Assembly: GCA_963761475.1 (NCBI GenBank)
Contig: CAVXGT010000020.1
Location: forward strand, 186,001-250,000
Reading direction: 5' to 3'
Length of the DNA: 64,000 nucleotides
Source: Ga0077555 sp963761475
GTDB taxonomy: Bacteria; Pseudomonadota; Alphaproteobacteria; Rhizobiales; Hyphomicrobiaceae
This document shows, one piece after another, positions 27,742 through 37,216 of this stretch. Position 1 is the stretch's first letter. Each line of letters begins with the position of its first letter. The notes under the pieces are model-generated. The model made no database searches. It saw only the letters and a list, made by a program, of their open reading frames with translations, and was not told the origin of the DNA. Made by a program: the position numbers and the translations under genes.

Positions 27742-30700
27742 CTAATGAAAATCACGCGAAGGCGGAATGACCCGGGCATCGCGCGGATGGCCGGCCTGCC
27801 GGTTTGGCTGCCACCTCGGATGAGAAGCTGAGCGTGCTGAGCCCGGATCGGGATTGACCACCTCGTCGGCGTTGGCAATTGGGATGGGCATGGGAACATT
27901 CATGTCGCGGTCCTCCATCAGTGTCGCGAGCAGATCGCTGCGATCCTCGATCCGGCTCGAGACCACATGGATGATATCCTCGTGGCGTTGAACCCTGCCC
28001 CGGACGAGCATCACCCGAGCCGTCATGATCTCCACCCGGAAACGCTCGAGCGTTTTCGGCCACACCACGACGTTGGCAATCCCCGTCTCATCTTCGAGCG
28101 TCATGAAAACAACCCCCTTGGCCGAACCCGGCCTCTGGCGGACCAGAACTACCCCAGCAACGCCGACCCAGGCGCCGTTCCGCGCTGACCGCAAGTCCGC
28201 ACACGCCATCACACGCTGTTGCGAGAGCCCCGACCTGAGAAAACTCATGGGGTGAGCTTTCAGCGACAACCTCAAGGTCTGGTAATCATTGACCACATGC
28301 TCCGATAGCGGCATGACAGGCAGCTCGACCACAGGCTCTTCTCCGGTCTCCGCAGTCGCATTCCATGCAAACAAGGGCAGCGGCCTGTCATCCTGGAGGC
28401 CCTTGATCGCCCATAGCGCTTGCCGCCTGTCGAGACCTAGCGAGCGCATGGCATCGCCGCTGGCCAGTCGCTCGAGATTGGCAAGACTGAGACCCGAGCG
28501 CCGCTGCAGATCCAGCACATCCTCGAAGGCACGCCACGCTCCTGAAGCGGGGGGAGCCGGCCCGCGTGCTGCAACGATTGCTGCCGCCGCCACCTCGGAG
28601 AAACCATCGATCTGTCTGAACCCTAGACGCAAGGCCGGCCCCTGCCCACTCTCCCCGGCCTCCAATGTCGCATCCCACTCCGAGTAGCAGACATCCACCT
28701 CCCGCACCTCAACCCCGTGCGCCCGCGCATCTCCCACGATTTGTGCCGGCGCATAAAAGCCCATCGGTTGCGAGTTCAAAAGAGCGGCCGCAAAGGCCGC
28801 CGGATGATGGCACTTGAGCCAGGACGAAACATAAACGAGGTGTGCAAAGCTTGCCGCATGGCTCTCGGGAAAACCGTATTCGCCAAAGCCCTTGATTTGA
28901 TTGAAGCAGCGTTCCGCAAACGCGCGGCCATAACCGCGGCCCACCATGGCCTCGACCATCTTTTCCTCCAGCCGGCCAATCGTTCCCCGCCGGCGAAACG
29001 TCGCCATCGCCTTCCTGAGCTCGTTGACTTCGGCATCCGAAAACCGGGCGGCCTCCATGGCGATCCGCATGGCCTGCTCCTGGAACAGCGGCACCCCCAG
29101 GGTCTTGCCGAGTATGCGCTTGAGCTCATCAGCTTCGCCATGCCTTGGATCGGGCGCCGGATAAACCACCGGCTCGTGACCGGAGCGCCGTCGCAGGTAG
29201 GGATGCACCATGTCCCCCTGGATTGGACCGGGCCTGACGATCGCCACCTCGATCACCAGATCGTAGAAACAACGCGGTTTCAGCCGTGGCAGCATGTTCA
29301 TCTGCGCCCGGCTCTCGACCTGAAACACGCCGATCGAGTCGGCGCGGCACAGCATGTCGTAGACCTCCTCGTCCTCGCGCGGCACCGAAGCAAGGCTCAA
29401 CCTGCGGCCCTCGTGACGCCCGATCAAATCGAAAGCCTTGCGAATGCAGGTGAGCATGCCCAGCGCAAGCACATCCACCTTGAGAAGGCCAAGCGTTGCC
29501 AGATCATCCTTGTCCCACTCGATAAAGGTCCGGTCGGCCATAGCGGCGTTGCCGACTGGAACCATCTCGATAAGAGGGCCACGCGTCAGAACGAACCCAC
29601 CGACATGCTGGGAAAGATGACGAGGAAAGCCCGTCAATTCGCCGGCAAGCTCCAAAGTCCGCGCCAGAAATGGATCGCCTGGATCCAGACCGCTGCCGCG
29701 CACATGAGCCTCCGCCAACACACCGTCTGAATGCGAGCCCCACACCATCCCCGCCAGCGCGCCAACCGTATCGAGCGACAGCCCCATGACTTTGCCGACG
29801 TCGCGCAGAGCCGAGCGCGAACGGTAGGAGATCACTGTGGCGGCCAAGCCTGCCCGGTCCCGGCCATAGCGGGCGTAGATGTACTGAATGACTTCTTCGC
29901 GCCGCTCATGCTCGAAATCGACGTCGATATCGGGAGGTTCCCGGCGTTCGGGACTGACGAAGCGCTCGAACAGGAGGTCGACCTCCGTCGGGTTCACAGC
30001 CGTGATGCCGAGACAGTAGCAGACAACCGAGTTGGCAGCCGATCCCCGCCCTTGCGCAAGAATCCCACGCGAACGCGCAAACGCGACGATGTCATGAACA
30101 GTCAGAAAGTATGGCGCATAGCCGAGTTGCGCGATGAGACCCAACTCGCGCTCGAGCGTGCCAGAAACCGTGGCCGGAACCCCATCTGGAAATCGCTGCG
30201 CTGCCCCCTCCCGCGCCAGCGTCGAAAGGTGGTTTTGCGGTGTCACGCCGGCTGGAACGGGTTCGTCCGGATACTCATAGACGAGTTCGTCGAGTGAAAA
30301 CCGGCAAGCGTCGACAATCTCTGTCGTGCGGGCAAGCGCCTTCTCGTAACCGGCGAAGAGGCGCTCCAGTTGTCGTGGCGACTTGAGGTGACGCTCTGCG
30401 TTCCGCGAGAGGATAAGGCCAGCTTCGGACAGTGTCGTCCCCGCCCGAATGCAGCTGAGCACATCTTGCAACGGGCGCCGGTGGGGCGCGTGATAAAGCA
30501 CATCTCCGATAGCGACAAGCAACAGCCCCGTCCGTCGGGCGAGACAGTCGAGAGCCTGTAGCCGAGCACAATCATCGCCGCAGTAGGCGTGCCTAGCCGC
30601 AAGATAGAGCGCGCAATCAAGCGCAAGCGCATCCTTGATACGGCGCAACTCCCCCTCGAACCCGCCATCGGCCATCCCACAGTCTGGCACGCGTGCCGAA

Positions 30701-31236
30701 GCTGCAGTGCTGCCCGCATCGCGCGCCATAAGCGGCTCCCTCCAGGCCCCGGCTCTGCCTGTGCGCCCATCGAGCCGGATGACCTCGCCACGCTCATCGC
30801 CGGCAGCCGGTTGCAGCGCCTCCCGCCAGTCCCAGTCCTCGGGCGGAAGCACGATCACGACCTGCCCCCCGACATGCGCGGCCACATCGGAGAGGCGCAG
30901 GTGACAAGCCCCTTTGAGGGCGCGTCCCTGGCCAAGCGAGAGCAGACGGCAAAGCCGCCCCCAGCCATCCCGGTCCCGTGGATAGCAGATCAGCGAAGGG
31001 CCATCCTCGAGCACGAGCCGGGCTCCAACCAGCAAGCGCAACCCCACCTCCTTGGCGGCAGCATGCGCCCGCACCACGCCGGCGACCGTATTGCGATCGG
31101 CAATCCCCAGCGCTGAAAGCCCGAGGGCCTTGGCCTGGGCAACCAGCTCGTCTGGATGCGATCCCCCTTCCAGAAAGGAGAAATTGCTGATCGCCCCCAA
31201 CTCCGCGGGAGCCTGCATCCCATTCTGCAGCTTCAT
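27742..31236 (-). CDS. dnaE2: Error-prone DNA polymerase DnaE2 (ImuC)
   Basis: A C-family polymerase of 1164 residues that, with ImuA and ImuB, carries out damage-induced mutagenic synthesis. Seen in order: PHP domain (SNFSFLEGGSHPDELV at the start), palm with GRGSAANSVVCYCLGI and the catalytic PPDIDVDFEHERR (paired aspartates), the fingers/beta-binding regions, an HhH segment, and a C-terminal OB fold (GVAGVVLVRQRPGSAKGVVF). The frame is unbroken over 3.5 kb. ATG 31236 (MKLQNGMQ) has GAGG in position; an ATG at 31272 would overlap imuB. It is last in the imuA-imuB-dnaE2 operon. Confidence 0.96.
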   Translation of the reverse strand: MKLQNGMQAPAELGAISNFSFLEGGSHPDELVAQAKALGLSALGIADRNTVAGVVRAHAAAKEVGLRLLVGARLVLEDGPSLICYPRDRDGWGRLCRLLSLGQGRALKGACHLRLSDVAAHVGGQVVIVLPPEDWDWREALQPAAGDERGEVIRLDGRTGRAGAWREPLMARDAGSTAASARVPDCGMADGGFEGELRRIKDALALDCALYLAARHAYCGDDCARLQALDCLARRTGLLLVAIGDVLYHAPHRRPLQDVLSCIRAGTTLSEAGLILSRNAERHLKSPRQLERLFAGYEKALARTTEIVDACRFSLDELVYEYPDEPVPAGVTPQNHLSTLAREGAAQRFPDGVPATVSGTLERELGLIAQLGYAPYFLTVHDIVAFARSRGILAQGRGSAANSVVCYCLGITAVNPTEVDLLFERFVSPERREPPDIDVDFEHERREEVIQYIYARYGRDRAGLAATVISYRSRSALRDVGKVMGLSLDTVGALAGMVWGSHSDGVLAEAHVRGSGLDPGDPFLARTLELAGELTGFPRHLSQHVGGFVLTRGPLIEMVPVGNAAMADRTFIEWDKDDLATLGLLKVDVLALGMLTCIRKAFDLIGRHEGRRLSLASVPREDEEVYDMLCRADSIGVFQVESRAQMNMLPRLKPRCFYDLVIEVAIVRPGPIQGDMVHPYLRRRSGHEPVVYPAPDPRHGEADELKRILGKTLGVPLFQEQAMRIAMEAARFSDAEVNELRKAMATFRRRGTIGRLEEKMVEAMVGRGYGRAFAERCFNQIKGFGEYGFPESHAASFAHLVYVSSWLKCHHPAAFAAALLNSQPMGFYAPAQIVGDARAHGVEVREVDVCYSEWDATLEAGESGQGPALRLGFRQIDGFSEVAAAAIVAARGPAPPASGAWRAFEDVLDLQRRSGLSLANLERLASGDAMRSLGLDRRQALWAIKGLQDDRPLPLFAWNATAETGEEPVVELPVMPLSEHVVNDYQTLRLSLKAHPMSFLRSGLSQQRVMACADLRSARNGAWVGVAGVVLVRQRPGSAKGVVFMTLEDETGIANVVVWPKTLERFRVEIMTARVMLVRGRVQRHEDIIHVVSSRIEDRSDLLATLMEDRDMNVPMPIPIANADEVVNPDPGSARSASHPRWQPNRQAGHPRDARVIPPSRDFH

Positions 31237-31255
31237 GTTCCGCCTCACGCAAACC

Positions 31256-32923
31256 TCAGCCAAACAGTCCATGCATGAACCAGCGCGGCCCTGACCCTAG
31301 TGCCCCCTCCTGCATCAACAGCCCTCCCTCATCCTCTCCCGTCTCCTCCACATAGAGGCCTTCACGAAACACCCAGTAGCGCCCCCCAGTCGTATCCTCG
31401 AGACGGTAATAGTCGCGCGTTCGTGCTGCAGGCAGACACGACGCTTGCCCCTCGCCCGGCGCCTTGAGCTGACGCCACCACTCCGGTGCAATCCGCTCAG
31501 GACCTTCACTGCGAACGATGCGCCTGGCGAGGCGTCGCCACACGAAGTGCTGCGGCGCGCCCTCCGGAACCTCGGCAATGACCGTGATCGGTTCTGGAGG
31601 CGAGAGCAGCAAGGGAGGCCGCGGTGGCCCCCGACAGACGGGCGGCTCCTGCGCTTCATCCTGATCGACAACCGAACGCCATCCGCCTGCAAGCTCAGGT
31701 ACATGGCTGGCATGGGCGACGAAGCCGAGGACGCGGCCCGGCCCGAGCCTATTGACCAGCCGGTCGACCAGGCCAGCCGCAGATGCCACACGTCCATGCC
31801 CGGATTCAGCCCCCGTACCCAGATCCGCCTGGCTGGCATCCAGCCGGCCAAGCTCCCGAGCTTCGAGCGTAACGACATCGATGCCAAACCCGGCATCGAG
31901 CACCGCAATCTTTTCGGCCATCAGCCTCTGGATATGTTGGGGATCGCGATTGGCCGCGCGTGTACCGACCACCGCTTCGGCCACCGTGCCATCCGTACGA
32001 TACAGCAGCAGACGAAATCGCCTGGCGCCGAGGCCTTGCCCACCGAGCCGATCCGTCAAGTGTCGCGTCAGCTGCTCGAGAGCTTGTTGCAGCCCCTCCG
32101 TCGTAATCAGAGGCTCGGGGAAATCGAGACGGCTCGACGCCTCCGGCAGGGGATTGAGGGGACGCAAAGGCTCAGCCAGGATCCCCAGCGCTTGATCGAG
32201 ACGCAGCAGCACGCTGGCGGCGCCTGTTTGCGCAGCCCGTCGTTCACCACCCCTGAGGGCATCGCGGAAACGCGCGGCGAGAGCCGCACGAGGCACTCCG
32301 TAGAGCTGGCCCACCCGTTTCAGGCCGAGCCTCACCAGCAGGCGAGTGCTCTGCTCCTCCAGGCGCAGCGCAGCAACTGGAAGATCGCGCAGCGCCGCTT
32401 TTGTCTGAGTGGCTTCAGCGATGGCAAAGGCGTCTCCCGACTGGCGGCCGGCCGCAAAACGAGCCAGCGCATGAGCGGCACCAACAGTATCGCCAAGCCC
32501 GACACGCCCCGTGAAACCGAAAGCCCGCAAGCGCTGAACCAGATCGAGACACAGCTCCCTTTCACCGCCGAAAAGACGAGCCACCCCCGTCACGTCGATC
32601 AGGGCCCCATCATAGCCGTCGCTGTTGTGGCAAGGCCCATAACGACCAAGCCAGCGCGCCAGCATCACCAGCTGACCGTGATCCCTCGCAAGCTCTGCAG
32701 GGCGGGTGAAGAGATGCGGCAAGGCTGCCCGCGCATCGGCAAGGGAGGTACCGACTAGAAGACCGGCAACCGACGCAGCAGCATTGACGGCACTGAGCGT
32801 CAGGCCTCTTGGACCTGCCATCACCAGCGCTGCAGGTCGGTCATCCGGCATGCTGCGGGGCGACTGGCGCTGCAGCCGCTCGATCGGCCAAGCCGGCAGC
32901 CATACGGAAACGATGCGAGACAT
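31256..32923 (-). CDS. imuB: ImuB, Y-family polymerase-like mutasome hub protein
   Basis: A 555-residue protein. The N-terminal Y-family-like domain begins MSRIVSVWLPAWPIERL. In this paralogue group the polymerase acidic residues are lost, and the protein links DnaE2 to the beta clamp. The palm remnant is ALIDVTGVARLFGGE, followed by the HhH/little-finger region (LGLKRVGQLYGVPRAALAARF) and a long C-terminal region with YRLEDTTGGRYWVFREGLY. The ATG lies inside the 3' end of imuA (about 83-bp overlap in another frame), a common arrangement in these operons. The stop lies 20 bp before the chosen dnaE2 start. Confidence 0.94.
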   Translation of the reverse strand: MSRIVSVWLPAWPIERLQRQSPRSMPDDRPAALVMAGPRGLTLSAVNAAASVAGLLVGTSLADARAALPHLFTRPAELARDHGQLVMLARWLGRYGPCHNSDGYDGALIDVTGVARLFGGERELCLDLVQRLRAFGFTGRVGLGDTVGAAHALARFAAGRQSGDAFAIAEATQTKAALRDLPVAALRLEEQSTRLLVRLGLKRVGQLYGVPRAALAARFRDALRGGERRAAQTGAASVLLRLDQALGILAEPLRPLNPLPEASSRLDFPEPLITTEGLQQALEQLTRHLTDRLGGQGLGARRFRLLLYRTDGTVAEAVVGTRAANRDPQHIQRLMAEKIAVLDAGFGIDVVTLEARELGRLDASQADLGTGAESGHGRVASAAGLVDRLVNRLGPGRVLGFVAHASHVPELAGGWRSVVDQDEAQEPPVCRGPPRPPLLLSPPEPITVIAEVPEGAPQHFVWRRLARRIVRSEGPERIAPEWWRQLKAPGEGQASCLPAARTRDYYRLEDTTGGRYWVFREGLYVEETGEDEGGLLMQEGALGSGPRWFMHGLFG

Positions 32924-33756
32924 CACACCACTCAAGCTCCAAAGAAGTTCCCTCACGCGCCCCAAAACCACCCCTGTAGCGCTCGAGGACGACGCCCAGT
33001 CGAGGCTTGCCCGGCGCTTTACGATCGAAGGGATGGGGCGCACTCGCCAGACGTCGCAGGCGCAGGCGTGCCCTGGCCGAGGCAGTCGGCAGGCTTGCCG
33101 GATGCGTGATCACAAGGGCCGGCGTTTCCATCTTCCCGGCCGCAAGGCTCAACCGCCGCCCGGCCGTCAGGTCCACCTCGTCGAGAACCCCGATCGCCAG
33201 CGATACGGCACCCGAGCGCACCCCCTCCTCGAGAGCTCCAGAGAACCTCTGATTTTCTGGCAACCTCGACCACGATCAAACAAGCAGGTGAGAGACCCAG
33301 ATGAGCAAGACCAGCCCCATGCAGGCCACCATGCTCGCCACTCGCCCCCGCCGAAACGCACCACAGCACAGGGCGCGGCGGCGTTGCCGGGCTTGCTTCG
33401 CTTAAACGGCGCCGAACGGCGAGAGCAGCGGCAAAAGCAAGCACTCCCGGCCAGTCTCCATGCGCAGCCGGCTTCAGTTCGTGCAGGGCGGCACAATCGA
33501 GCCGGCCATCCGGCAGAGCCAAATCGAACGCCGGCTCCCCGAGCGTCCATTCCCCTGCACAAACGGCGTCACTCGAGAAAGATCGTGCGGCGGCAACCGG
33601 TTGAGAAAAGAATGATTTTCTCGGGGGCGAACCGGTTGCCACCGCACCACGGGGAACAGGGGACGCATGGACGGACCGATACAACCGGCCAGACCTACCG
33701 CGCTCGAGCCGACGAATATCTGCACGCAGGCCTTCGATGAGACTTTGCCTGGGCAT
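32841..33756 (-). pseudogene. imuA: ImuA, SulA/RecA-like mutasome protein, one frameshift
   Basis: Two frames join to a protein of about 304 residues. The first runs from ATG 33756 (MPRQSLIEGLRADIRRLERG) to VVEVARKSEVLW. After a one-base insertion near 33240 (ctggagctctc) it continues ALEEGVRSGAVSLAIGVLDE and ends LADRAAAAPVAPQHAG at 32841. The order, the RecA-like core without Walker residues, and the C-terminal DVSHRFRMAAGLADR are typical of ImuA. Removing one base gives a length divisible by three, so a sequencing error is possible. If real, the mutasome would lack a subunit needed for function. The N-terminus is uncertain: an open frame with AAGGAG before GTG 34005 reaches further upstream. 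Confidence 0.85.
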
Positions 33757-34065
33757 CACCTCGCCAACCGGAGGGGCCGAGGTGGCAGATCCGGGGAAGA
33801 GATCCACCACCTCGTCTTGGGGGGACATCGAACGCTGAACGCCACGAGCCGAACACGGGACACAACACGTACACGACAGAACGGATCGCCCAGCTTCGCG
33901 ATCGGATAACGCAGACCTTCCTGGACCGGCGTGGTACGTCATGCCGTCGCTGACTGACCTCCCGGCCACAGGAGAATGGGCTATGTCCGGGACGACCTTG
34001 GGCACGTGACACACTCCTTGAAAGCACGGACTGCATGACAGGCTTAAACAGCAGAGCCCTCAAAT

Positions 34066-34080
34066 GTTCACGATATGATC
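34066..34080 (-). promoter_or_regulatory. Second candidate LexA (SOS) half-match
   Basis: GTTC-ACGATAT-GATC on the plus strand, one base from GTTC-N7-GTTC. It lies 40 bp nearer to imuA than the first candidate, in an AT-rich stretch (GATCTTTTTACG follows). Single-mismatch matches to an 8-base pattern occur by chance, so this one is weaker and rests mainly on position. Confidence 0.25.
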
Positions 34081-34119
34081 TTTTTACGCCACCACCCCTC
34101 CATCGTCAACACAAAAAGA

Positions 34120-34134
34120 GAACAAAAGAGGAAT
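34120..34134 (-). promoter_or_regulatory. Candidate LexA (SOS) box
   Basis: On the plus strand GAAC-AAAAGAG-GAAT; read toward imuA it is ATTC-CTCTTTT-GTTC. This is one base off the alphaproteobacterial LexA direct repeat GTTC-N7-GTTC and has the usual T-rich spacer. Location upstream of imuA-imuB-dnaE2, a classical SOS operon in this class, supports it. It is about 115-130 bp from the furthest possible imuA start, so it may be the outer of two sites. Confidence 0.4.
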
Positions 34135-34327
34135 TTATTGCCACGTCGGCATCCGCAGCCATTGGCTGGCCGGCAGCCAATCCTGTCATCGGGGCAAGGT
34201 CCACAGACGCGAGCACACGCCAAGGGGCGCTGAGGCTTGAACAGCGCACGCGAAGCTTCACGCCTCCACCGCGCCCTACCGGCCCCACGCCAGCCTCAAC
34301 CGGCCAACCCTGTTGGTTGATCGAACC

Positions 34328-35194
34328 CTATTCTTCGAGCACCCTAAGCAGATACTTGCCGTAGTCCGATGCCGACAGCCTCTCTCCGAGCTGGGCAAAC
34401 TGATCGCGCCCGATAAAGCCCATCCGATAGGCGATCTCTTCAGGGCACGAGATCCTGTACCCCTGGCGCTTCTCCAGCGCCTGCACGAAATTCGCAGCTT
34501 CGTTCAAGCTGTCCGGCGTCCCCGTGTCGAGCCAGGCATAACCACGCCCCATCCGCTCCACATTCAGTTCACCCGACGCCAGATAGGCGGCATTGACATC
34601 GGTGATCTCCAGCTCGCCTCTGGCCGAAGGTTTCAGCGAGGCCGCAATCTCGACCACGCGCCGGTCATAAAAATAGAGCCCGGTGACAGCCCACCGCGAC
34701 TTCGGCTGCTTCGGTTTTTCCTCGAGCGACACCGCCCGTCCCGCTTCGTCGAACGCGACCACCCCATACCGCTCGGGATCGGTCACATGGTAGGCAAACA
34801 CCGTCGCACCGCTCGCGCGCGCGCGCGCAGCCTTCATCATCTCCGGCAAACCGTGCCCGTAGAAGATGTTGTCACCGAGAATCAAAGCCGAGGATTGATC
34901 GCCGACGAAATCGGCCCCGATGATGTAGGCCTGCGCCAATCCACCCGGGTTCGGCTGCTCGGCATAGCTGAGCTTGAGCCCCCAGCCGCCCCCATCGCCA
35001 AGCAGCCGTCGGTAATTAGGCAGGTCGTCGGGAGTAGAGATGAGCAGGATCTCCCGAATGCCGGCCAGCATCAACGTCGCCAGCGGATAATAGATCATGG
35101 GTTTGTCGTAGACCGGAAGCAGCTGCTTCGAAGCCATCAGCGTCATTGGATAGAGCCGCGTCCCGCGTCCCCCGGCCAGGATGATCCCCTTCAT
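34328..35194 (-). CDS. rmlA: Glucose-1-phosphate thymidylyltransferase
   Basis: A 288-residue nucleotidyltransferase, first step of dTDP-L-rhamnose synthesis (dTTP + glucose-1-phosphate to dTDP-glucose). Motifs: MKGIILAGGRGTRLYPMT (signature nucleotide-binding loop), SKQLLPVYDKPMIYYPL, LGDNIFYGHGLPEM with the metal-binding Asp, and EEKPKQPKSRWAVTGLYFYD. The ATG at 35194 begins exactly at the family start. It is last in the leftward cluster rmlC-rmlB-rmlA. Confidence 0.96.
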   Translation of the reverse strand: MKGIILAGGRGTRLYPMTLMASKQLLPVYDKPMIYYPLATLMLAGIREILLISTPDDLPNYRRLLGDGGGWGLKLSYAEQPNPGGLAQAYIIGADFVGDQSSALILGDNIFYGHGLPEMMKAARARASGATVFAYHVTDPERYGVVAFDEAGRAVSLEEKPKQPKSRWAVTGLYFYDRRVVEIAASLKPSARGELEITDVNAAYLASGELNVERMGRGYAWLDTGTPDSLNEAANFVQALEKRQGYRISCPEEIAYRMGFIGRDQFAQLGERLSASDYGKYLLRVLEE

Positions 35195-35281
35195 GACACT
35201 CTCCGCTTCCTCAATACCCAGATCGCCGTAAAGCTCGCCACCGAATGCCATCGACCATCAACGCGACACCGGTGCGGCCCG

Positions 35282-36364
35282 CTATCTTACGCCCTTGGCC
35301 TCATCGCCCAGCTTGCCCTGCCCCAGCAAGCCCAGGCGCTCGCCCCCATATCCTTGCTTGAGCGGCTGCCACCAGCTTTCATGCCCGAGATACCAGCGCA
35401 CAGTCTTCTCGATACCGCTCTGGAAATCTTCCTGCGCCCGCCAGCCAAGCTCCGTCTCGAGCCAACTCGCGTCGATCGCATACCGCCGGTCGTGCCCAGG
35501 CCTGTCCGTCACGAATTTTATAAGCCGTCGATGCGGCGCCCCGGTCGGCCTGAGCTTATCCATCAGACCGCAGATGTGCTCGACCACGCCGAGGTTGGTC
35601 TGCTCATTGCGCCCGCCGACATTGTATTTCTCGCCGAGCCGGCCGTGACGCAGGATCGTCCACAACGCCCGCACGTGGTCGTCCACATAGAGCCAGTCGC
35701 GAATATTCTGTCCATCGCCATAGACCGGCAGATCCTTGCCCTCGAGCGCATTCAGGATCGTCAACGGGATCAGCTTTTCCGGAAACTGATAGGGCCCGTA
35801 ATTGTTCGAGCAGTTGGAGATCAATGCCGGAAAGCCATAGGTCCGGTGCCAGGCCGTCACCAGGTGATCGGAGGCAGCCTTGCTGGCCGAGTAGGGCGAG
35901 CTTGGATCATAAGGTGTGTCCTCCCGGAAGAGCCCGTCCTCACCGAGCGAGCCGTACACCTCGTCGGTCGAAACATGCAGCATGCGAAAGCCACCGCGCG
36001 CCTGCTCTCCTAGCCGCTCCCAGTAGCCGCGTGCCGCCTGCAATAATGTATAGGTCCCGATGATGTTGGTATCGATAAAGGCATCTGACCCGGTTATCGA
36101 GCGATCGACGTGGCTCTCGGCGGCAAGGTGCACAATGGCGTCTGGTTTGAAGGCATCGAGCGCATTGTCGAGGGCACTTCGGTCGCAGATGTCGAGCTGC
36201 TCGAACCGATAGCGCTCATGTTCCGCGACAGGCGCCACCAATTCGAGATTGGCGGCATATGTCAGCTTGTCGATATTGAGGACCGTGACACCAGCCTCGG
36301 CCACGAGAGAGCGACAAACGGCCGATCCGATGAAACCGGCCCCTCCTGTGACGATCACCCTCAT
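35282..36364 (-). CDS. rmlB: dTDP-glucose 4,6-dehydratase
   Basis: A 360-residue extended SDR enzyme that converts dTDP-glucose to dTDP-4-keto-6-deoxyglucose. Rossmann motif VTGGAGFIGSAV at the N-terminus; HLAAESHVDRSITG; catalytic Tyr/Lys in SPYSASKAASDHLV; substrate-binding NCSNNYGPYQFPEKLIP and VYGDGQNIRDWLYVDDH. The length is normal and ATG 36364 begins MRVIVTGGAG. It lies 87 bp upstream of rmlA and 70 bp downstream of rmlC. Confidence 0.96.
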   Translation of the reverse strand: MRVIVTGGAGFIGSAVCRSLVAEAGVTVLNIDKLTYAANLELVAPVAEHERYRFEQLDICDRSALDNALDAFKPDAIVHLAAESHVDRSITGSDAFIDTNIIGTYTLLQAARGYWERLGEQARGGFRMLHVSTDEVYGSLGEDGLFREDTPYDPSSPYSASKAASDHLVTAWHRTYGFPALISNCSNNYGPYQFPEKLIPLTILNALEGKDLPVYGDGQNIRDWLYVDDHVRALWTILRHGRLGEKYNVGGRNEQTNLGVVEHICGLMDKLRPTGAPHRRLIKFVTDRPGHDRRYAIDASWLETELGWRAQEDFQSGIEKTVRWYLGHESWWQPLKQGYGGERLGLLGQGKLGDEAKGVR

Positions 36365-36433
36365 AAGCGCTCCCCTGCCGCAGTGAACCCGCCGCCGCCC
36401 ACATCCTCGACGATCGCCCCTAAAGCAAAATCG

Positions 36434-36997
36434 TCAGGGAAACGTAAAGTCGTTCTCGATCTCGCCGAGCAACGGCAACCGACGGTCCTTGTCGGAGAGC
36501 ACCACGCCATCCGCAGGAACCGGCCAGTCGATGGCGAGCGCCGGATCGCTCCACAAGATGCCGCGATCGCACTCTGGTGCATAGTAGTCCGTCACCTTGT
36601 AGATCACTTCCGTATTCGCCTCCAACGTGCAGAACCCGTGGGCGAAGCCGGCCGGCACCCAAAGTTGCTGCCAATTCTGCGCCGACAACGTCACCGCTAC
36701 GTGCTGGCCAAAACTGGGCGAGCCCTTCCGAATGTCGACGGCGACATCGAGTATGGCCCCGCGCGCAACCCTGATAAGCTTGCTTTGCGCATGCGGCGGC
36801 GCCTGAAAATGCAGGCCGCGTACGACGCCCACATCGACCGACAACGAGTGATTGTCTTGCACGAAAGGCGGTAGCACCAGCCCCTCTCGCTCGAGCGCCC
36901 GGGCATTGAAGGTCTCGGAGAAGAAGCCTCGGTGATCGCGGAAAATCGATGGCTCGATCAGCTTCACGTCGCCAATCGCTAGCTCTGTGACCTTCAT
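36434..36997 (-). CDS. rmlC: dTDP-4-dehydrorhamnose 3,5-epimerase
   Basis: A 187-residue cupin-fold epimerase. Seen: MKVTELAIGDVKLIEPSIF, the catalytic region FRDHRGFFSETFNARAL, FVQDNHSLSVDVGVVRGLHFQ with the active-site His, RKGSPSFGQHVAVTLS, and PAGFAHGFCTLE followed by YKVTDYYAPECDRGI with the catalytic Tyr. ATG 36997 fits the family; the frame continues 36 codons upstream. It is first of the three rml genes. The fourth gene, rmlD, is not in the window, so the final reduction to dTDP-L-rhamnose must be encoded elsewhere or a different 6-deoxysugar is made. Confidence 0.95.
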   Translation of the reverse strand: MKVTELAIGDVKLIEPSIFRDHRGFFSETFNARALEREGLVLPPFVQDNHSLSVDVGVVRGLHFQAPPHAQSKLIRVARGAILDVAVDIRKGSPSFGQHVAVTLSAQNWQQLWVPAGFAHGFCTLEANTEVIYKVTDYYAPECDRGILWSDPALAIDWPVPADGVVLSDKDRRLPLLGEIENDFTFP

Positions 36998-37216
36998 AGC
37001 TCTCACCTCGTCGCAACCAGCGCGCCAATCCTCACTACGGTCACCGCTTGCAACCTGCTCGAATTGCAGCGTCCTTCGAACGCCCCCGATAACACAAATT
37101 CTCAAACGCAGCTTCAGCCACCCCGGTGCGACCCAACGACCGCCCGCACCACCCCGAAACGCGGTCAGCCCAAGCGGCGTCGACTTGGCAATACCAAAGT
37201 CATCGCCGTCATGCTG

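Larger units (their letters stand above)
33757..34327. other. Upstream region of the imuA-imuB-dnaE2 operon
   Basis: 571 bp between the imuA start and the rmlA stop, both leftward. The imuA frame is open to about 34014 but without family similarity. The stretch 34061-34140 is AT-rich and contains two LexA-like sites (listed separately). It is the probable promoter of the mutagenesis operon. Nothing else is recognised between 34140 and 34327. Confidence 0.4.

Noticed and set aside
33695..34063. Separate small gene upstream of imuA (122 codons, minus strand)
   Set aside because: It has a fair AAGGAG upstream but the translation is Arg/Ser-rich without similarity, and it overlaps the imuA frame; more likely imuA leader DNA.
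34313..36013. 566-codon plus-strand open frame over rmlA and rmlB
   Set aside because: Antisense shadow of two clearly identified rml genes.
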